In this document: in pieces, positions 1 to 13,420 of the stretch
How positions within the stretch are numbered: position 1 is the first letter of the stretch
Layout of the letters: every line of letters begins with the position of its first letter
Source: Cacajao melanocephalus
Lineage: Eukaryota > Chordata > Mammalia > Primates > Pitheciidae
Reading direction: 5' to 3'
Length of the DNA stretch: 64,000 bases
NCBI GenBank assembly: GCA_963573385.1
Contig: CAUYLG010052107.1
Coordinates: forward strand, 124,001 to 188,000
Notes under the pieces: model-generated
Databases searched by the model: none
Seen by the model: only the letters and a program-made list of their open reading frames with translations
Told to the model about the DNA's origin: nothing
Program-made: the position numbers and the translations under genes

Positions 1-850
1 GAAAAAGAAAAAAAATATTGCTAAACTAGCTTTTCTGAAAGAAAAAAATTGTCAATTTGTTTTCACTCTTTTAGTCCAGGGGATCTGACTTGGTGGGTTT
101 CCTGAGCTAGAAGTTCTTCTGTTTTAACTGGTTTCTGCTGCATGTGCCAGGATTCAGAATTCATGTCAAATATTTGTGTAGCCTTTCTAAAAGGTACACA
201 TTAAAATTCAGTTCCATGAAAGAAGACATTTACTGTCTTGCACAGTTTTTTTTTAAAAATTACCAACACCCTGTTTGATACTGTATTTAAGTCAATATGT
301 TGATGTATTCATTTTGGAACCTTGTTTTCATATTTTTGGTGAAATATTGCATTTGTTTCCATTCTGGATCAGAAAATGGACAATGCCATTAGGAAGGAAG
401 AATAACACATTACAGCTAAAATAAATACTATATCCATGAGCCTGGAAAGCAACCAGGATTGGGAAATGAAAGAGACTGAACTACAAATGACAGAATCTGC
501 AGGTTATACAAATTCATGTATAAAAGAAAAGGGGAGAAGTGAGGCAGAGTAGATGGGGAAAAAATAACTGGGAGGAGCAATGTCCATGAGCAATCAAATC
601 AAGTCACTACTACTGAGCTCTTAAAGAGATCACAGGTCAAAATCCTGGGCTCATCTTCTTCCCTTCATGAATTCTATTCTAATTTTGACCTTATATACAG
701 AGGCGTGGGGCGACTGTCAACCTAGATGAAATCTTGTTCCCACATTTAAGTGTCTTCGTATCAGCATTTGCAAGGATGGAGTATTTGGCTTTTTTGACCT
801 TGCCTCCTTGCAGTGACAACCCTGCAAGCATCTACAATGATGCCAGGCAC
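1..850. other. Unrecognised AT-rich sequence
   Basis: No open frame of note, no repeat family I recognise and no RNA gene. It is ordinary low-GC intergenic or intronic sequence. Confidence 0.6.
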
Positions 851-851
851 T

Positions 852-951
852 TGGTAGGTAGGTAGGTAGAGAGAGAGAGAGAGAGAGATGACAGATAGGT
901 AGATAGCTAGACAGACAGATACATATGAATGAATGAATGAATGAATGAATC
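852..951. repeat. Compound microsatellite (GGTA)n-(GA)n-(GATA/GACA)n-(TGAA)n
   Basis: Four short arrays lie end to end: GGTA units, a GA run, degenerate GATA/GACA units, and about six TGAA units at 926-950. Such compound arrays are usually length-polymorphic. The reading frames crossing it are low-complexity artefacts. Confidence 0.9.
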
Positions 952-1645
952 AGGAGTAACTGGGGTGCCAATCCAAAACACTGGGACAACTTCAAATTTT
1001 TTTTCATTAGATGTTGACAATTGTTGTTACATAATCACCATTTTAAAAGTCGCTTCATTTCCAGAGTCAAGTTTGGGGCAAGACCAAATTGTTCTTATAT
1101 TAATTCAGATTTTCTAGAAGCAGATACCCAGACAAGGATTCTTATACCAGGTGTTTTATTAATGAGAGTTACTAGGAGAAATTGGTAAAGGAATGGAATT
1201 TGCAGGAAAAGGAGGAAGAGAAGGCCACATGCGGGTACAATTCGAGGTGAAGTCCCAGTCTCTGCATGATCCACAGGGGTGAAGATCAACCCCTCTGCTT
1301 TTTATCACAGTTTAAGAGGTGTCCCAGCTTGAGGCACAGGTGTTGGGCTTTCATACTGCTGCAATAATTTGTCATTGGTTTGGGGTCATAAGCAGAGGAT
1401 TGTAAATTACTCAGCACTCCCTGCTCTGGTCTAAAAGGCTCTAGTAGCCCAAAGGTAACCCTCTAGAGAAAGTTGCAGGTGTGATTTCCTGGGAGAAGCA
1501 CACAGAAGTTAGCAGCCATGTGCCCAGAATTAATAAAGATGATTAGAAGGGAACTGGGCAGAGTATCTATAGGCTACAATGTTTAAAACAATAAAGAAAA
1601 AAATAAAACACATACCACAGTATCAATTAGAACTACGTTAAAAAT
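952..1645. other. Unrecognised sequence
   Basis: No coding signal. The stretch 1090-1560 has the mid-GC texture of an old interspersed repeat, but I cannot name a family. Short open frames here have no recognisable domain. Confidence 0.5.
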
Positions 1646-1649
1646 CTCA

Positions 1650-1835
1650 GTGCTGTCCTCATTACCTGTGTGGCCCTAGGCAAACTTACTTCTCATTCCT
1701 GAGTTTCAGTTTTCTCATATGTAAAATAGAAAGGTTAATAGCATATAAGTTTGTAAACCAATTAGAAAATATATGCAAAATATATTTTTAGCTATAATAG
1801 CTACCAAATAAATGGCTATTATTATTACTATCATC
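1650..1835 (+). mobile_element. MIR SINE, 3' two thirds
   Basis: It matches the MIR core and tail in forward order: a 'tgtggccctaggcaaactta' block, a 'cctgagtttcagttttctca' block, 'tgtaaaatagaaaggttaat', then the 3' end 'ctaccaaataaatggctat'. An ATT/ATC-rich low-complexity tail follows at 1818-1850. The tRNA-derived head is missing. Confidence 0.85.
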
Positions 1836-4350
1836 ATCATTATTCTTGCCTGGGCTAGAATAGTTCTTTGAATTAAACAGCAGAGTAAATCTAGATTTCT
1901 GACACTTCTTTACATCTAAATCTCAATCTCCTCTGGTTTTAAAATATTTAACTCTCTGCTCAGTTTCTCAGTTTTAGGAAATGTCCTCCTCTTCCACATC
2001 TTCCTCCTGTCCCTCTCCTCATTGCTTGACCCTCATGTCCATGTTCTCCCTGACCTTGACTTTGGAAGCAGTCAATTTAGACAGTACCAGGCCAATGCAT
2101 GAGAATGTGACTCCAAGACTAATGGATTATGTCAGATATCTGCATTCTGAAATTGATGGGAATACCACCAAGCTCCCAGGAAGCCCTGCCAAAAAGCAGT
2201 GGTGACAAGGACGTCTGGCAGCCACAGTGCTGCAGTAATAGGTCCTTGATTAAGGACAGCAATGGACTGACTGCAGAACAGGACTTCTAGGGCTCAGGCA
2301 AAGAAGAAAAGACTTGGGAAGCTGCAGGAATTTTAAAATGTGATTTCATGTCTTTTCTGGGTAAAATTGTTTTTTATCTGAATGTTAAAGGATGAGATAA
2401 AATCTAGGGTGAGGTGTTACTCAGAGCCCCTTCAGCAGCCAGGCTTTTCTGTTACCTTAAGATGAAGACCTTCCAAAAAACTCCTGCTTCTCATTATCCC
2501 CACCTCCTAAGCTGCCAGTCAAGTGTTTTTCTCTGGAAAGGCCAGGTTGCCCCATTTGACCACTTTATTAATTCCCCTTGTGAGATTTCATTTGCGCCAG
2601 GAAAAACAGACCCCAACTCCACATAACAGCTTCTCAGAACCAAGTATTCCTTTGCCCAAAACTGTGACAAAGGCCTCCAATGGGGTACTTTGATGACTCA
2701 GCAGAAGAAATATTGCTCTTTGACTCTTTTTCTTGCTGTCAAGGTGTCTAATGAATAAAACTCCTTGAAGATGAAAGAAATACCAATCAAACTATACTGA
2801 ACCTGAGAGTGCATTTCAGGTTCAAAAGGAAAAATTATTTTGAGACTTCTCTTATTGTATATTAATTTTTAGGTCTCCATTTTTACTTATTATAAAATGC
2901 AAATGTAATACAGGTTAGAACTCTCTCACTAAAATATGGCTCTAGGAAGAATATCAAGTAAAGCATAATTAGTTTTTACATGGTAGCTCATTGCTATTTA
3001 TTTGCTTACTAATGCTCTTCACGTGGCAGATAAGGTCCCAGGAAGCAGTTAAACTGTCTCCTAAAAGCCTTTGACATCCAAAAAGAGATAGTGCTAGAAT
3101 AAACCAATCTTGGACATGCAGGCAGGCATGCCAGCATTCAACTACAAAGGTGGCAGAGGGGTGAGTGGAAATGTAGCAAAGTACAAAATTACTCAACCTA
3201 CTTGTGCTCCCAGTGGTCATGTGAACAAGCAGCGTGGCAACAGTTACCAGTGTTCAACTCTGCTCCAAACCTAGGGAGAGATGGATGGTAGAGGTCAGAG
3301 AAGGCCCATGACATGACACATTCCAACTTAGCCCTTTGCTTCTTTACTGGAAAAAGCAAACCTATAAAACAAATAAGGAGATTTATAGATACAACACAGG
3401 AGTTTTGTTGCTTTTGTATAAAATGTCTGAGTACAAAAAGTAAAAAGAGCTGCAATTTCAGATGCCTCTGAGACTCAATGAATCAGAACACCAAGCAATC
3501 TTGTTTGAGAAACTATTATGTCCCCTAAACCGTGCTTCTGACTATGGGGATTCTAGATGCTATTTTCAAATAATGTACAATCTAGTTGAGCTGACAAGAC
3601 TAATCTGTATGAAAATATCAGGGCTTAGAGGTTGCTGCAATAAGTGAGAACAGCCTGAAGCTATCAAAAAAAAAAATGCTTCAGCCAACAGGAGTATGGG
3701 CAATTGACAAAATTCTGCAAAGCAGTTCAATAAATCATCTTCTTTGAATGGTGCTTATAAAATAGAAAAAAAGGTCTGCATCCGGTTAGAGGTCCCATGA
3801 TTCAGATGGAGGAGCTATAGCATAGCAGACAATTGGTCAACCTGAACTGGATTTGATGTGAGAAAGAAATTAAGCACTCAGGGATCTTTTGTTCATGCAG
3901 CAGAGTCTAGCCTATTCTGATTACTAAAAACACTGTGTGTGTGGTTGTTTTTTAGCACAAATCCCAGGCCCAATTTTAATTCTAATTGTTTGAGTCTTGT
4001 GTCTAGCCTAGAATCATCCTTTGGATTATTCATACCCCAAGAGACCAATATAGGAAAAATCAGTTGGTTGCATTACATGTTCCATTGCCTATTAATGGCC
4101 TTTTGGTAGATAAATGACCATATAAGCCTGCCATTTTCCTGCCAAATTTATCTTCAGGTCAAATTAATTTTTTAAACTTCAGGAATTATGATTGGATTGT
4201 TTTGGTGTAATAACTCATCAGCATTAGTCCCATTTGAGGACCAATTTTCATTACCAAATATCTTTTTTCTTTTAGTAGGAAATGTTTCTACCCTGAGACA
4301 AAAGGAAAAATGTATCCTATGCATTTTGCAGTAAAATCAGAGAGGAGATC
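1836..4350. other. Mostly unrecognised sequence
   Basis: I see no gene. A CT-rich patch sits at 1982-2024. The block 3480-3640 has the order of motifs seen in a common ancient mammalian repeat (a 'ctattatgt' block, then 'ctatggggattct', then 'caatctagttgagct'), but the match is too weak to name. Confidence 0.45.
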
Positions 4351-4380
4351 TTTAAGAGCATGTAACTTCTCTCACTTGGC

Positions 4381-4690
<310 letters not shown>

Positions 4691-4861
4691 AATTAAAAGC
4701 ATATTGTTTTTCTCACTTTGGATGTCAGATTCCTTAGGAAATGTTTACTGTCACAATTGGCATTTAAAAAAAAAAAAAAGCATATGGTTAGCCTTAAAAG
4801 CACATGGTTTCTCTCACTTTGGATGTCAGATTCCTTAGGAAATTTTTACTATCACAATTGG
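4691..4861. repeat. Local tandem duplication, two ~100-bp units
   Basis: The segment beginning 'ttaaaagcatattg' at 4693 recurs as 'ttaaaagcacatgg' at 4794. The following ~60 bases are nearly identical in both copies, sharing 'ttggatgtcagattcctta' and 'cacaattgg'. An A-run of 13 separates them. A shorter related piece lies at 4353-4380 on the other side of the Alu. Confidence 0.85.
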
Positions 4862-5479
4862 ACAGAATCTCAAAGAAAAGCTTCTGTCATAACAAATTCT
4901 TCCTGTTGTCTGCAGTCGCATTTTCTTTATGCTTCAAATGTTGGGAAATGGGAACCGTACTGGTGCTCTAAAGAATTCCAAAAATTAAAAAAATGAAACT
5001 TGGAAGATAAAATATGAAAACTATATGCCTGGGATTAGTGATGCAGACAGTGTTTATTATTGAAATCATTCATGTCCACAACAAACATGAAATAATAGTA
5101 CAGTGAAACCCTATATGTCTTATCTCAATTTGCCACTCTTAACATCATCATCTTTTGATTTTTTTTGACCTTTCCAATTATTCTGAATTTGGCCAGTAAG
5201 GACCCTTTCAAGACAACTCTATCCATTTAACACGACTCTCATTACTCTTTTAGTACTTCCTTGCTTTCTGTCTCAATAAGATGTGTCATGTTCATTTTCT
5301 AATCTCTGCCCCAAACCTGGAATAAACTATTCCAAAGAGACAAAATGATTTCTAGTGAGGAATAGTCTTTAGAAATAAAGATCTGAGTACCATAGACACT
5401 AAGAGTTCAACAGTACTATTTAATGTTTCATAGAAAATGTTTAGGATATAGTTTTTAACTTCTAGTGTAACAAGTACAG
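4862..5479. other. Unrecognised AT-rich sequence
   Basis: No repeat or gene recognised. The reading frame from 4718 crosses the tandem duplication and has no known domain. Confidence 0.5.
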
Positions 5480-6710
5480 TAATTATATTTAATAAATGAG
5501 ATAAGTTCCTTTAAAGAGATAAAATGAATTAAGAAATAATGATAAATACAAAAGAAGGCAGGAAAAGAGAATCAAATTATCAGTAAGACAATTATAAAAC
5601 AATTAGCAAGGTGGTAGAATTAATCCCAAATATGTTAAGTGTAAATAAACTAAACACCACAATTAAAACATAAAGATGTCAGACTGGGAAAAATAAGCTC
5701 CAGTTCTATACGACTTACAAGAAACACACCTTAATGTAACACACAGATAGGTTAAACGTAAAATGATGAAATAAGTTATACAAAATAAATACTACATAAA
5801 ATGTTCTGGCTCCAATAATATCAGCAGACTAGAGTGTAAGGTAGGAAATATTATAAGAGTACAAACAGGTATATTTGCTGATGCTAGAGAATTTGATAAA
5901 TATCATCACACATGTGTGATAAAAACTTTCAGCACGCTAGAAAAATATGGGAACATATTTAATTCGATAAAGGGTATCTACAATAGAACTACAATTAACA
6001 TCACACTTAAAGGCAAGCTATTATATAGTTTTTTCCTAATCTGAGATAAGACAAAGGGGCACACTGAAATTACTGTTATTCAACATTTTGCTGGAACTTC
6101 TAGACTGTGCATTAAAGCAAGATAAAGAAATGAAAAGCAAAACAATTGGAATCAAAGAAGTAACATAGTCTTTATTGTAGATGACATACTATTAGATATA
6201 GAAAATCTGAAATTAATAAGTGAGTTTAGCAAGGTACTAGATATAAGACCAATCATCCATAATCAATTATCCGCACTCCTGAGGTTCTTTCTTGGATCTC
6301 AAATGAATGTTGAGAGTGTTCAACAAGACTTCACTCTGGCTAGGCCTAGGGTCTAACAGCTATCAGCACTGTGTAGTCTCTGAAAGCACCCTCCAACAAT
6401 CAAAAAATAAAATTAGAAAGGCAATATGATTACAATAGCATCAAAGATTGTCATATGTATGGTAATAAATATATTTAATGATGTTAAAGACACAAGAATT
6501 TTTAAATAAATTATGAATTATTGCTTAGAAAAGTCTTAAAACACCTAAAGAATGATATCCTAAGTTCATCTACTTCATGAAACAATATAATTAAGTTACC
6601 AATTTTTTTCAAATTTCAAATTAATCAGTAAAGGCAACACAGTTACAAGTAAAATCTCAGCAATTTTTTTTTTACATTGGGAAACTGATTCTAAAATATA
6701 GTTAGAAATG
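5480..6710 (+). mobile_element. Ancient L1 (L1M-type) ORF2 fragment, sense
   Basis: Follows the L1M ORF2 region in order: the start of the endonuclease part (5640-5740), the reverse-transcriptase stretch with 'ttattcaacattttgctgga' near 6077 and 'gtagatgacatacta' near 6176, and 'tacaatagcatcaaag' near 6430. Frames are destroyed by stops and indels. About 120 bases at 6271-6393 do not look like L1. 5' and 3' ends are missing. Confidence 0.75.
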
Positions 6711-9552
6711 CAATGGGCCACCAAAAAATGTTGACAAATTGGCAAGTTGCTGAGAATGAGGGATTACACACAAGGGGACAGGTTCTAGAAGCTTCTGAGG
6801 ATCTAAGGAGGCTTGGTCAGCATCTTGTAGTAAAGGAAGGTCAATAATTCCAGTAGGACGTTTCAGCATCAAAAGAGACCAGAAAGCACATCCCAGAGAA
6901 TGGGCCAAGGAGCTTTCTCTCCTATGGGCATAGCTTAACATAGCCTTGACTCTCAGGAGTAGCCAGGCATGCCAAGTCTGTTTGTTTTCACACAATTGCT
7001 AACTCAGCAATTCCTTCAAATTATATTGCATGAAGATAGATACACCCTTACATTTCAAATGTATTATTTGCACCAAAATTCAAATTACTGCATCATAACA
7101 AGGTATCATGAGCCTAATTCTATCTTAGGCCTACAAGCTTCAACTAATATAAAGGACAGTCTAGTGTCCAAATAAAAACAATCTCTTTAAAAGGAGGCAT
7201 TTGTCTGATCTAGGACTCACAAAAGTGAATTATCCTGGGACTTTAAACAATCATTGAGAAAATGCACATAATTTTATTATTTCACACAATGGCTTGAAGA
7301 TGCTTAACATATTAACTCTTATTGAAAATGTAATAATTATAATTACAATTATTTTTACATAATGTTTTGTGTCTTACTTTAGCCCTTTACTGAGCTCCTT
7401 CCACCCGCCCCCACCCACACAATATACACTGCTCAGAATTCAGCCCAACCAGTGTGTCCCATTCTCTACTACCTGATCATTTCCTCCCCTTCGTCATCCA
7501 AACATTCCCGAAAAAGCCCCATTGCACAATTATCTCCCTATCACTGAGTCTCAAGTCTGGCTTTTCTCTTGATAAGGAGGGAGAAAATACTATACCTGAG
7601 AAAACATTCCATATTTGCTATCTTAAATCTAGATCTGGTTATCCCACTTAATTACCATGTCATGAGAAAAATACCATCTCCTAAGCAAGCTGTCTTGCTC
7701 TTCAAGATACAAGGACTTAATTTTGTTCCTAAATTATTTTCCCATTTGACTTTTTTTTTCTCACAATGAATATATCCCTGTTCAGAAGCAACGTTTAGGT
7801 CCTATCCAAACATTTCAATTAACAGCTCTCTTCATTTGCATTTATCTTAATTTTTACAACAAAATAAACCCCTGCCTTCCATCAGAGGCAGTTTCCTATA
7901 AGGGAACAACTATCTTACTTCTTAAGAGTCCAATTCCATGAATGCTACATTTACACAACATGGTTCATCTAAATGTATCAGCTCATGATATTTTAAGATC
8001 CGCACTGCTTCTCTTAGAGCTTAGAGCCTACTGAGCCCCACTAGAAAAAAAACAAAGATGGCCCAGGAAAACTCAACCCTCCATTTTGACTGTAAAATAT
8101 ACATTCCTAAGAGATGGAACAACACTGCCTGTCATTTCAGAAACATCTTTGAAAACAAGACGTTAGGGTGAAACAAATGGGGGAAAAGATGAGAAGAACA
8201 AAATAACATATTTGTTACCCACATTCTATTTACAATTTCCTTGCTAACTCTTTTCAGTTGTCTGTCGAAAATTTAAGTTTTTTGTTTTGGGGGTAATTTG
8301 AGAGAACCATGAATAATAATGTGCTTGAATTTTACAGCTATCTTGAGCATTCCAACAAAAATATAAAAGGGAGAATTTTGCCCAGGCTAGTAATTATAGA
8401 TATTCAATTTTACAGGATAACAACAAATAGAAATTCTAAAGAAGGCTCTCATTCTTTTCTGGGCTCTTTACATGGTTCTGTTTCCAGATGACTGCCCACT
8501 AGAAACTACCAAATACCATTGTTTCCTACGGCATTGGAAGCCCTAGAGTCTCAAAGCATCGAGTGGTAAGTTACTATTGTGATAAATGGAAGAACTTCTG
8601 TCTGTCCTTGGATAATGCTCTGTTGTTGAGGCACCCAAAGAATGCTCCCATGCACAAAACCATTGCTGAATTGTTTTTTTTTTTCTGTTGCACATCCTTT
8701 GCTACACTGATCTTATGATTCCTGCAGGTTGGCTCAAGAGATAAAGCTAAGTAACAAACCTCACTCTACAAACAATTGTCACTCATCTCCAATAATGATG
8801 CCTTTCTCCATCACCAGGTCACTCTTCCCTTAGACAGGGCTCTTTCCCTGGAGCTCCTTAAGGCCCCATGAAAATAAAATTTTGACAGGTCATGCTGCCA
8901 GTAGGGTGGCATGCATGAATCCCACTTGTAAGTAAGCTCACTCAATCCCCCAATCTTTACTCTTTTTTGGCCTTTCCCATTCCCAATCATAAAATGAAAT
9001 GTGATAATACCTTCCTTGTTGCTGTTTCCTCATTGACTTTATCTTTGTTTTCTTAAATCTGGAGCTAGTTAGCTCACTTAATTAGCTTGAGACACTAATG
9101 AGGCTAAAGTCTTGAATTTGTCAAACAGTTTGGCCTAGTCTGGCCATGGTTCCTAGGCCTAGATCATACCATTAACCTAGTCACCATCTTACAGTGTGTG
9201 CCAGGAGTGAAAGGGAAGCCCAGAAAAGAGTGGATCTTTGGACCATTCCAAGAATACCTGAAATTGTAGTGAGATTCTAGTTCAGACATCTGGAGGCATA
9301 ACTGTCTTTGTCTTTAACTATGCCTAGTGTTCCATTATTCAAACATTAAGCTTGTGGGAGTTATTTATATCCCTACTGCTCAAGGTCATTGCCAAGGTCT
9401 AATTTTTCACACACAAAATTTTACAACATCTGGCATAAATGGGTTAAGGAGTTTGAAATTCCTTTAGGAAGATAAATTTTCACTCATGAGGAAATTAAAA
9501 AATCATGGGCTAGCATAGAATCAAATGCTCAATTAGGTATCACTTTGGGAAC
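6711..9552. other. Unrecognised sequence, 2.8 kb
   Basis: I see no repeat I can name, no RNA gene and no credible coding frame. GC is low throughout, with a short C-rich patch near 7400-7425. This is one of the longer repeat-poor stretches in the window and could hold conserved non-coding sequence. Only an alignment would show that. Confidence 0.5.
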
Positions 9553-9905
9553 TATATTAGTCAGCTTATGCTGCTATAATGAAATTTCACTGACTGAGTG
9601 GCTTAAACAATTATTTCTTCCAATTCCGGAGGATAAGAAGTCCAAACTCAAGATGCCAGATGACTGAGTTTCTGGTAAGGGCTCTCTTCTTGGCTTGTTG
9701 ATGGCCTTCTTCTTACTGTATGTCCACATGGTAGAGAGAGAAGCAGCGAACTCTCTGGTTCCACTTGCTATAAGGGCACTAATCCCATCACAAGGGCCCG
9801 ATCCTCATGACCTAATGACCTTCCAAAGGCTTATCTCCAAACACCATCCCACTGGACGTTTGGTTTTCAACATCTGAATTTTGGGGAGATACAATTTGGG
9901 GTGAC
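9553..9905 (-). mobile_element. MLT1 LTR (ERVL-MaLR), antisense
   Basis: Reverse-complement MLT1 order: 'ttagtcagcttatgctgcta', 'gagtggcttaaacaa', 'ggaggataagaagtccaa', 'tataagggcactaatcccat', 'ctcatgacctaatgacctt', then 'tgaattttggggagataca'. Near full length but diverged. No internal retroviral genes adjoin it, so it is a solo LTR. I cannot assign its target duplication with confidence. Confidence 0.85.
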
Positions 9906-11260
9906 TAGAATTTGGAATAGTCATGGAAGACAGCACAGAGGCCAGAGGAACTAGGGAGACTCTTCAGATGTGCATAGAATGTGGATAGTTAAGGGGAGTG
10001 ATGGGGCTTCAAAATGAAGGAAAAGATACCTTCACATTTCAAAAACACATACTGATTCAGGTTCTGCTGTTTGTTTCTCATTAGTCATGATGACTTTCAT
10101 AAAGTATTTAAGTCAGGGTAAACCCAGGGGAAAAAAACGAAGAAAATGTTTTTCATGGCAGACAATGCTAAAGATAATTGTCCTTTAGGAGCTAGTTTCT
10201 ATATAATAATAACTCATCTCCTACTAAATCATTTGATCTCAAAAAAATTTCTTAAACTTCCCAACTTCTCACCCAAATTCAAGACCTGAATTTCTTTTCA
10301 AGCCCAGGATATCTTTTCACATGGAAGGAGAGTTAATTTGCTAAGAGTTCCAAATAAAAAGCAATTGCTTTGTTACTTTTAAACCAAATTAGCTTTGCTT
10401 AATAAGCATTAAGCCTATGAATTTTTAGCCTTTAATGACCTTAAGCACCTTATTCTATAACCCCAATGCTTTGGCAAAGATAAGAAAAATCACAGTTTGT
10501 TTTAATACATTCATAATTTAGCAATCCAATAAACTTAGTAATAAGTTGCAAGAATAAGTCATTTTTTTGGACTAAAACCAACAACATAATTAGCCTGGTG
10601 TACCCTTGGGCTCTTAATCACAGAGCAGTCACCTTCAAAAGGGATGACAATGTTTAACACTTTAACAACTGAAGCAATTTCTGTTGAGAGAAAGAAGTTT
10701 CCCAGTGGAATTCACCTTGACTTTACTGGCAGGGGGAAGTGAATCAAGAACAAAACACTGTCTTACACAATCAGGAAGGATATTGGCCTTTCTTATAAAT
10801 TATGTTACTATTTTTCTTTACTACCTAAATAATGGTAATAACGTATGAGGAACTTAATGACCTCCCAATATTCAATCTTCCATCATTTTAACAATTTATC
10901 ATTATTTATTTTATTTATTTATATGGGCAATGAGAATTACAGAAACAAACAAAAATTATGCTAGAAAGCAAATAGCCTTTATTCATGAGATGAGCTTTAA
11001 TTTCAAAGCAACACATTGAAAGAGAAGGAAAGATACTGGGTAAAATGGCCACATAATCATTATCAGAGATAGATCCTCTACAATCTGTAAAACTGGGACA
11101 AGATTAAAAATTAGACAAGCTTGAAAACTGAGATTCATTCCACAAAGAGAGTGTTTTTGTGTTTACATTTGACCTCTTCCCCATGATCTTAAAAAAAAAA
11201 AAAAAATCCTCTAAAACCCCTGCCACATTTACCATGGGGTGTCAGTTGATTTCCTCTAAA
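9906..11260. other. Unrecognised AT-rich sequence
   Basis: No gene or named repeat. A short TTTA-rich run lies at 10897-10925. Confidence 0.5.
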
Positions 11261-11261
11261 A

Positions 11262-11565
11262 ATAATAGCTATCATTCACTAAGTATCTATTGGAGGAGAA
11301 ACTGTGATAAGCATTTGACCTATTTAAGCTCATTCCGACACAATAACCTTGAAAGGGCATACTATTATTATTCTCATTTTACACATGAGAAAACCAAGGT
11401 TTATAGAGGTTGAATTGCCTCCTTCTTACAGATGGTGAATTGCAGAGCCAGTATACCAAGCTTCATTATCTCCGATTGGGTTACAAGATCCCATACTATA
11501 ATATAAAATGTTTCAATTTGAACCCTGGATCTGAAGAGTAACATTTCTGTGCTCCTTAACCTCCT
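11262..11565 (-). mobile_element. MIR SINE, antisense, interrupted
   Basis: Reverse-complement MIR: 'atcattcactaagtatctat', 'tattattattctcatttta', 'cacatgagaaaaccaaggtt', then 'attgcagagcc' at about 11440. The expected next block resumes as 'tttgaaccctggatctga' at 11517 and runs to 'gtgctccttaacc'. About 65 foreign bases lie between. Confidence 0.8.
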
Positions 11566-11654
11566 GTGTTCATTGTCTTGTGAACTTCTGACACAATTGA
11601 CAATACATTTCTGAATACATAATAAAACACCGATCCATATTTTAACTTCCTTGA

Positions 11655-11725
11655 TATCAGATGTCACATCTTATTCATTTTTGTGTCTCCTGCACAAAGC
11701 CCAGGGGAGAATTTGGCAGCCACAT
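11655..11725 (+). mobile_element. L2 LINE 3' tail
   Basis: Short match to the L2 3' end: a 'ttattcatttttgtgtctcc' block, then a 'gcacaaagcccagggg' block. Diverged and truncated. Confidence 0.55.
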
Positions 11726-11984
11726 TCAGCAGTTCTCTAACTCTGTTTATAGTCTGACCCAATAGAGTTACTGAGGAAATGGAATCCTACGCTCACTTAG
11801 TAAAGTTGGTGTCTCCTATAGAGACACACCCAAAAGAACTTTGCATGTAAGATGAATCCTTTACCTCTGAAAAGCTTTGGAGACCTAGAGAATTCTACAT
11901 CAGGAGATAAACCAATTTGGAAGGACTGAGATGTCCAGGATAACATCTCATTTGGCAGAAGAGCCTCATTTAATCCCGGATTCT

Positions 11985-12340
11985 AAAACTTTGTCATAAC
12001 CCCAGACAAGCTCACTTTTTACCTGCACCTTTCTCCCCCTTCTTTTCATTATATCCACTCTCACTCAGAGTTTGCTGTCCCCCAAGAATCAGATAAGAAT
12101 GCCCAGACACACTAAACTCCTCAGTGTTTACCAATTAAACCATTAAAACCTATTTATAATTTTCCTCATTCCACGGTGCTATGAAGACATTTTTACTGCC
12201 GCACTTGCCATGTGGAAATACTGTCTTTTTCATGTCACCTTCTCTCATTAAACAATGAAGTCCTTGAAGTCAAAAACTAGTATTTATTCAACTCTATAAC
12301 TCAACCTAAATGTGCTCTATAACATAGTACATGATTGACT
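11985..12340 (+). mobile_element. L2 LINE 3' region
   Basis: The order of blocks is that of the L2 terminal region: 'ccacggtgctatgaagacat', 'ccgcacttgccatgtggaa', 'catgtcaccttctctcatt', 'aatgaagtccttgaagtca', and 'gctctataacatagtacatg'. It is highly diverged, and the left boundary is uncertain. Confidence 0.6.
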
Positions 12341-12344
12341 CATT

Positions 12345-12540
12345 AGTATAATAATATCACATACTTATTCTCAAACATTGAAGATTCTACTTAATGTTTT
12401 AAATGCATCTTTTATTTACTACTCACTACATAATTTTTAGATATTATAATTCCCTTTTTTATTTAAGGGAAGCTGAGGTAGAAAAACTTTAAGCACTTTT
12501 CCTTAGATTACACTGCTAAGTGTCCAAGACAATTTAAAAG
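12345..12540 (-). mobile_element. MIR SINE, antisense, diverged
   Basis: Weak reverse-complement MIR pattern: 'taattcccttttttattta', 'gggaagctgaggtagaaaaa', 'agattacactgctaagtgtc'. It abuts the L2 fragment on its left. Confidence 0.6.
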
Positions 12541-13420
12541 TGTGTCTAAATGTAGAACTTTGAAGGATGAAACCAAACTTCTCACCAATAACCCTAAAAT
12601 ATCTCACAGCTCCCAATTCATTCAATCAGCGTGTGTAGCCTGACCAGTCAAGCACAAGGACTCAGAAGCAGCAGTTATGGGCAGAGCTATACCACCAGAA
12701 ACGACGTGCTTCTGCTACGAGAATATTTAGCTCAGTCTTTGTAGTTATCTGAGCAGTGGCGATGGAAAGAAACACATATTTTCTCTCCTGCTTCCCAATT
12801 TTACAGCCTTTTCTGTGCTCTTATCTCACCATTCTGTGTAGCAACTAGTGAGGCCAAGAATTAAAACCCAGGTGATGAGTTTCCAAGCCTCTCAGCAGCA
12901 AATCCTAGAGTCAAAGTGAAAACAATTACTGAGGGTGAGTCTACACTATATGCAGTAGAAATGCATATTTATACTTCGTTAGCAACTAAGTGGGCATTTC
13001 ATATTCTCCAGTTTCCCTGCAGTAATTGTCTATCTCAGTAAGTGCAGACAATTAGAAAGAAGCACAAGTACAATGTCGTTTGCATTATAGGGAAATGCTT
13101 CTCCATCACTAGGAAGATTTCAGAAAATGCCAATATTAGATGATCTCAAAACCAAGGTTTCATTTTGTTCTCATTGAGCAGTCTGGTAAAAATACACGCA
13201 CTCCTAGGTCCCCAAGCCCAAGAAGTTAAGATAAGATGGCATTTATGGATATCAGGTACCATAAACATTTGTAAAAATGATAAATGAAGAAGCTACAGAT
13301 CTTTTTAATACTATCCTCAATTCACCCTTTGAGTGAATATTTGGCCTAATTAAGTCTGTAATTTTAATAGTATTAGACAAATCTTGTGTAACATAGAAAG
13401 ACATGCTGTTTTGTCCTGTT

